Assembly (NCBI RefSeq): GCF_026262505.1
Contig: NC_067206.1
Coordinates: 682,001 to 746,000 of the forward strand
Origin: Trichomonas vaginalis G3
Taxonomy: Eukaryota; Parabasalia; Trichomonadida; Trichomonadidae
Direction: 5' to 3'
Length of the DNA: 64,000 nucleotides
Shown: positions 61,701-64,000 of the stretch, one piece after another
How positions within the stretch are numbered: the stretch's first letter is position 1
Layout: each line of letters begins with the position of its first letter
The notes under the pieces: model-generated
Database searches by the model: none
Seen by the model: the letters and a program-made list of their open reading frames with translations, nothing else
What the model was told of the DNA's origin: nothing
Position numbers and translations under genes: made by a program

Positions 61701-64000
61701 GTTACTTCAGCGAAGTTAACAAACAAGTTTGGTCTGTTGAACCACAGTCAACAACAATTCCTGCAGAAGGAACAGCAACATTTAACGTAATTATAACACC
61801 ACAAGCAACAGAACTCTTTAAGAATGTTTTGCAATTCTTTATTAAGGACCAACCAGAACCACTTTCTATTCCTTTCTCAGCGGAATCAACTGTTCCTTGC
61901 ATCAAACTATCGAATACAAATCTCGATTTCGATAAGATAATGATTGGAAAGTCAAGAACATTGAATATAGAACTCAAGAACACTTCAAAACTCTTCTCAT
62001 ACTGGAGTTTGAAGAACTTAAACAACCTTGGAGATAATGTCAAATTCTCTCAAACAGAAGGAGTAATAAAACCTCTGAAATCGATGACGATAAAAGCTAC
62101 TTTTTCAGCAGCTAAATCAACATCGATAAAGAAAAGTATCAATTTCGAAGTCTTTGATAAAGACAAGACAAGGGCATTTGGTACTACTCCTATCTCTGTT
62201 TTGGGAGAAGCATTTGATGTTGTTTTAGATGTACAGTTTCCGAAAGGAATGGATCATCTTTGTTTCGGCAATTTCACTCTCAGCCAAACAAAGACAATCA
62301 ATTTGATGCTGAAAGATAAAGGTAAATTCCCTGTTACTTACAAAGTGATAATTGACAAGAACATCGAGCAATTCATCACTTGCAATCCTCAAACAGGAAC
62401 AATCAATCCACAAGATAAACCAATTCCTTTGGTATTTTCTCTAAAAAGTGGAAAAGTCATCTCATTCCAGGATGCAAAAGGAATTAAGATGCAGATACAA
62501 GACACAAATACAAAGGTAACAACAAAGACATTACCTTTGCCTTTTACTTGTGAAACTGTTTATTCTCAAGTTCAAATTCAACCAAGTAAAAAAGTGACAT
62601 TTGATTATGTCTCTATCGGCCAAGTTCCAACAAAACAAGTCACTCTTGTTAATGCAGGCAAGTTTGCCTTTGACTTCGAATTAGTTCCGAAAGCAGAAGC
62701 CAAAGAAAAAACTCCAATTTTACCTGTAGATTCGAAGAAAGGAAATTTGTCAAGTTTGTTGAAACCAAAGAACAAAAAGAATGTTCAACACGTCATAGCA
62801 GGTAACTACGTATTGTCTCCAAGTACAGGAACCATCAATCCTGGCCAATCATGTGTAATTGATGTAGAATTCAATGGAACAACTGCAGGAACTTTTTCAA
62901 ATACAGTTAATGTCAAAGTTAACGAAATTGACCCTAATTCTCCACCTCCTGTCATCAATCTTCATGGAATTGTGGAGATGCCGGCCTTGGAAATTGCTGC
63001 AAGAGACAAAGTTTTCCCTGGTTTGCCTCTTTCTCTTTCTACAGAAAAATTGAAAGAAGACAAAAATGTTTTTTACGAAGATTCCGGTGTTTTGAACTTT
63101 TCCGCATTGATGATTCACGAGAAGTCCCAAGTACCTGTGAATATTATCAACACATCCCATTTGCCAATTAACGCGGAGATAAATTTGAAGTCTGCGAAAT
63201 CGAAAGACAAAAATTTCCCATTCGAAGTTTCAGAAACAAAAATTGCTTTGGAACCATTAGCACAAAAACAAGTTTTAATTAGTTTCAGTCCAGTAAATCC
63301 AGAATCATACACTGGCACATTCGAATGTGTTATCAAAGGCGCACAAACTGATTCCAAGCTCAAGTTCAATGTCGAAGGAATTGGAAGTGTTCCTAACTTT
63401 AATATTGTTGGATTAGAAAAACAGAAAACAGGATTCGTTTGCAATTTCACACGTGTTCTCATTGGCTACAAGAAAGAGAAAGTGATTAATATCAATAACC
63501 CAACAGCTTTACCTGTTCCAGTGACAATACAATACAAGAAGACACCAGAATTCACTGTTTTCCCTGATACATCATCAGAAACAATTCCTCCAGGAGAAAC
63601 TTTCCCTTTAGTTGTTTCATTTAAACCAACTGCTGAAACTAAATCACAATTTGATGTTATTGTTGGAATAGAGAACAATCCGAAGTCAAATGCAACAGTT
63701 ACAGTGTTTGGTGAAGGTGCAATTGAAGACATTTTGTTCGAATTTTCAAATAACACAAATAATGATGAAGATCAACTTGAATTCAAGAATTGTGTTGTAG
63801 GATCAATGTCTCAGCAGATGTTTGTGATGAAGAATGTCGGAAATGAAGACTGCAAGTTCACGTGGACTAATAATACAGGAATAACATTTGTTCCTTCAGT
63901 CGGACACATAAAAGCAGGAAAATCAAAGAAAATTATCGCATCGCTTTTGGCTGACCATCCAATCAAATTGATTACTCAAAAAGTGATTTGTAATGTTCTC
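55724..64000 (+). CDS. HYDIN: HYDIN-like axonemal central-pair protein, 5' part (continues past the window)
   Basis: An open frame of 2759 codons from ATG 55724 (MFRLEPTVVYFPDTFITS) reaches the window edge. Large animal HYDINs exceed 5000 residues. The protein is a chain of ASH/MSP-like immunoglobulin-fold repeats of about 100-120 residues. Each has an INFG- or IDFG-type strand (HINFGTIPVLQNKSIPL, IDFGSILNERVSTVKF), an LTN turn and a closing P-x-G-x-I-P loop. At about residues 1395-1500 lies the HYDIN-specific adenylate-kinase-like domain (VIVHGPSQTGRTTVSKMIS), and at about 1535-1685 a highly charged Lys/Glu coiled region within it. HYDIN sits on the C2 microtubule of the flagellar central pair and is needed for beating. 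The P-loop here has Arg where Lys is expected. It is 170 bp from the tRNA gene. Confidence 0.93.
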   Translation, partial: MFRLEPTVVYFPDTFITSESTFAVDIINDSSEKTDYKWSVYESASAENQSMAVGDILDLNERNSKQDIKQFNNAIFQPVQNSGEIWPKRKTTATITFHPAEARQYVQNLYLDFGENHKRVPIELRGTGLPPEASFDVSTISVGHIPLDTVQEYKVNLINLGSVDVDFKYEPNQESSLKFTFSPSEGKLKVGEKIPITLTMAANQVGNFNETFTFKIKGALKTHPTLLVYGRVDGPVYTISSKNLNFGDVSYGFLYSKSFTIENKTNIPFDYRLHFEQNTTFAPREFSVKPDTGTVDKFATKTITVEMIPNSIQNYEVKLWIDIHEFQKNVEKIKIYANCISPTVVIPQPVIKCENVFINYPYEKTFTFENTSALPAKYEILVEDQGKSAPAKVEIAKNQGVIEPNSKLDTQFTITPLILGPITIPCYLKIDSNTGIVIPWSISAVSIGPTVDISHKHINFGTIPVLQNKSIPLLLTNTSLIPVDYSITIESENTAFNVQQKEGTIPPLEKSQIPIIANLDDTLTFNGKLVLNIQYLNPITIPLAATGSGTPMYSSIPMDTIDFGSILNERVSTVKFTLTNKGRRTQELRWSYGRIKVPEAVQKTFKLVINPEVYTIESHDTIEYTIQVFCPSAVTFTAELICNATIGRQRVELFHPTIKGSIFKPNLNFSTKQIEFEYIHNYKKEEEIIMNSTENLTQPSFDLMPVQETTFDVVNINPIPVDLVIQTQEPFTTDVTSLHLDTNQQRTIVVTFNAPFKTDFFSESITRKINFSVVDHPAKISLNAKCNYIFPNLAFEPSTSVDFGNMMLNTEEEVSLTMKSVSSSPVEWSWELMAENADKSLSRIFDVFPIKGYIEPFQSDTIHFSFSAIASQEGGSKTYKGKAVCHVTGGPDYVIDLKGNAVAIDYGISPLSINFGDKFYNENLSSKITLKNGSDLPIKYTTKVPKFNLLSQLSITPSDGVIPVEGAFTLTVNCLCGKPGNFNDYFLIQIGHYEEQKIPIIVNSYFPQLMLNIPRHETDYSLQQSPESPPEELINLESKLAIERENQKLPYSNNKQERERLTFQKKIFSKYLFDIGQIIVGDTLEFPFDVKSLVPLNLPVIVNVESLKNTGFYIKSTNITMKPNEESSIVIGFDTSKRTNNLTGNVEYSIYLVLGESQNHIIEIVLNAKIVLPRFTLSTKVFNFDEVIVGQSKTMTLQIQNMNTFPCEFAFLDQIESNSSATSKASTARRVETARSKKSTKTVQPKKETNNEEEEEEEEKLIIYQTKPSNGVLPPSSFQNIEITFTPVEGINYNFKLPLKMKHNPKDEMLKLFGKGVQMKIEFEPPSLSLPAILPFSDSSISDVKLKNNTNYPIEVFSYNFDYELYVNTFIKKKQESQNNTVSDEAVANVSKFSICVIVHGPSQTGRTTVSKMISKYLNARVISLTELWQPIIERQEGYAAADLIAKLGTRIQESDCMNGFVIDGLDALQQNQDTENYMTQVLKAKGCYDECLNNPFNNIPHNNPTNIELALNYVLESLDGHYVFFVGCKCTIDTIQKRAEEEERLEKKRIAKERQQEKIALFNMTEEEYDKLSPEEQEEIDKKRKALRKKIIKAEQEKQQSEENEKTSRSKHRSKTSSREKSSHEKSDKKDDKHEKSREERHKKSRSKTNEEEKNIQSNKDIKETKPTKSDKPKTNKKGIPLDPLEFSQMLFNMSIGSIANKIKNSTENFQAIDPATLTTKNNEEEEKKELTIDLNKNSTDNLPNNEQKTEEEENNEPKSIKSLNSIVVSTDFSLKDVENEITSFLPSLNTIKENAFTSLIPGAVTGMSNDIDEPLSKFKETSPYFSIVVDEPYTELPEDLNSTLTEQSGRTSKSFKSRSLSKSKKLQQTNHEDQVDISKLTPRWKIDANSSITLQIKFMPTIPGSFKTDLYFGILGCKYEMLKVNVSGACAGPDVDRNILQMFENKSGYNNDEKEYQFGPILLSGKQKQSNPVSEKVTLKNISQFPAEVHCYFSEVNKQVWSVEPQSTTIPAEGTATFNVIITPQATELFKNVLQFFIKDQPEPLSIPFSAESTVPCIKLSNTNLDFDKIMIGKSRTLNIELKNTSKLFSYWSLKNLNNLGDNVKFSQTEGVIKPLKSMTIKATFSAAKSTSIKKSINFEVFDKDKTRAFGTTPISVLGEAFDVVLDVQFPKGMDHLCFGNFTLSQTKTINLMLKDKGKFPVTYKVIIDKNIEQFITCNPQTGTINPQDKPIPLVFSLKSGKVISFQDAKGIKMQIQDTNTKVTTKTLPLPFTCETVYSQVQIQPSKKVTFDYVSIGQVPTKQVTLVNAGKFAFDFELVPKAEAKEKTPILPVDSKKGNLSSLLKPKNKKNVQHVIAGNYVLSPSTGTINPGQSCVIDVEFNGTTAGTFSNTVNVKVNEIDPNSPPPVINLHGIVEMPALEIAARDKVFPGLPLSLSTEKLKEDKNVFYEDSGVLNFSALMIHEKSQVPVNIINTSHLPINAEINLKSAKSKDKNFPFEVSETKIALEPLAQKQVLISFSPVNPESYTGTFECVIKGAQTDSKLKFNVEGIGSVPNFNIVGLEKQKTGFVCNFTRVLIGYKKEKVININNPTALPVPVTIQYKKTPEFTVFPDTSSETIPPGETFPLVVSFKPTAETKSQFDVIVGIENNPKSNATVTVFGEGAIEDILFEFSNNTNNDEDQLEFKNCVVGSMSQQMFVMKNVGNEDCKFTWTNNTGITFVPSVGHIKAGKSKKIIASLLADHPIKLITQKVICNVL

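Noticed and set aside
60289-63756. Many minus-strand frames of 60-155 codons
   Set aside because: All lie antisense to the continuous HYDIN frame and have low-complexity Ser/Phe/Leu composition typical of antisense Lys/Glu/Asn-rich sequence.

Overview
The window looks like a chromosome segment of a trichomonad parabasalid, most likely Trichomonas vaginalis or a close relative. The evidence is the AT-rich, apparently intron-poor genes, short 5' leaders with TCA-type initiators, two BspA-like leucine-rich-repeat (TpLRR) genes, a many-membrane-pass adenylyl cyclase, a flagellar HYDIN gene and a large load of DNA transposons and Polinton-like elements. The species is inferred from style of content, not from a marker gene.

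Layout. 1-4830 is repeat land: two small genes that may come from a Polinton end (499-1485), a decayed DDE transposon (about 2009-3529) with a cluster of four hairpins, a 70-bp tandem repeat and a one-ended MITE that stops 13 bp before the next gene. 4837-23914 is host: a BspA-like protein (+), then on the minus strand a coiled-coil protein, an NBAS/Sec39-like tether subunit, a beta-helix surface protein, a tail-anchored helical-repeat protein and a PAS-adenylyl cyclase. 24325-48928 is one composite insertion of about 24.6 kb. 49002-64000 is host again: a clipped BspA-like gene, a copine, a long-chain acyl-CoA synthetase, tRNA-Gln(TTG) and the first 2759 codons of HYDIN.

The composite insertion is the main object of interest. 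It is a near-perfect giant palindrome: two head-to-head copies of a Polinton-like (capsid-bearing) element of about 9.3 kb each, joined across a roughly 104-bp non-palindromic spacer at 34752-34855 and bounded by related GC-rich terminal sequences next to an A36 and a T14 tract. Each arm carries, from outside to centre, an outward-pointing variable gene, a divergent promoter with eight Myb-type AACGG sites, a large coiled-coil/Q-rich protein, a probable double-jelly-roll major capsid protein, several small conserved genes, an SF3 (D5-like) helicase and a basic coiled-coil protein. I see no DNA polymerase B, integrase, packaging ATPase or protease. The arms match closely up to the start codon of the outermost gene, and there the two arms switch to different, only distantly related proteins. 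Both copies are broken fossils, with roughly fifteen to twenty interruptions per arm. The right arm also holds a 2.5-kb MULE-type transposon with a 268-bp satellite-like array, and a MITE near its terminus.

The host genes do not form an operon. They cover membrane traffic and signalling (NBAS-like, copine, adenylyl cyclase), the cell surface (BspA-like, beta-helix protein), lipid activation (ACSL) and the flagellar axoneme (HYDIN).
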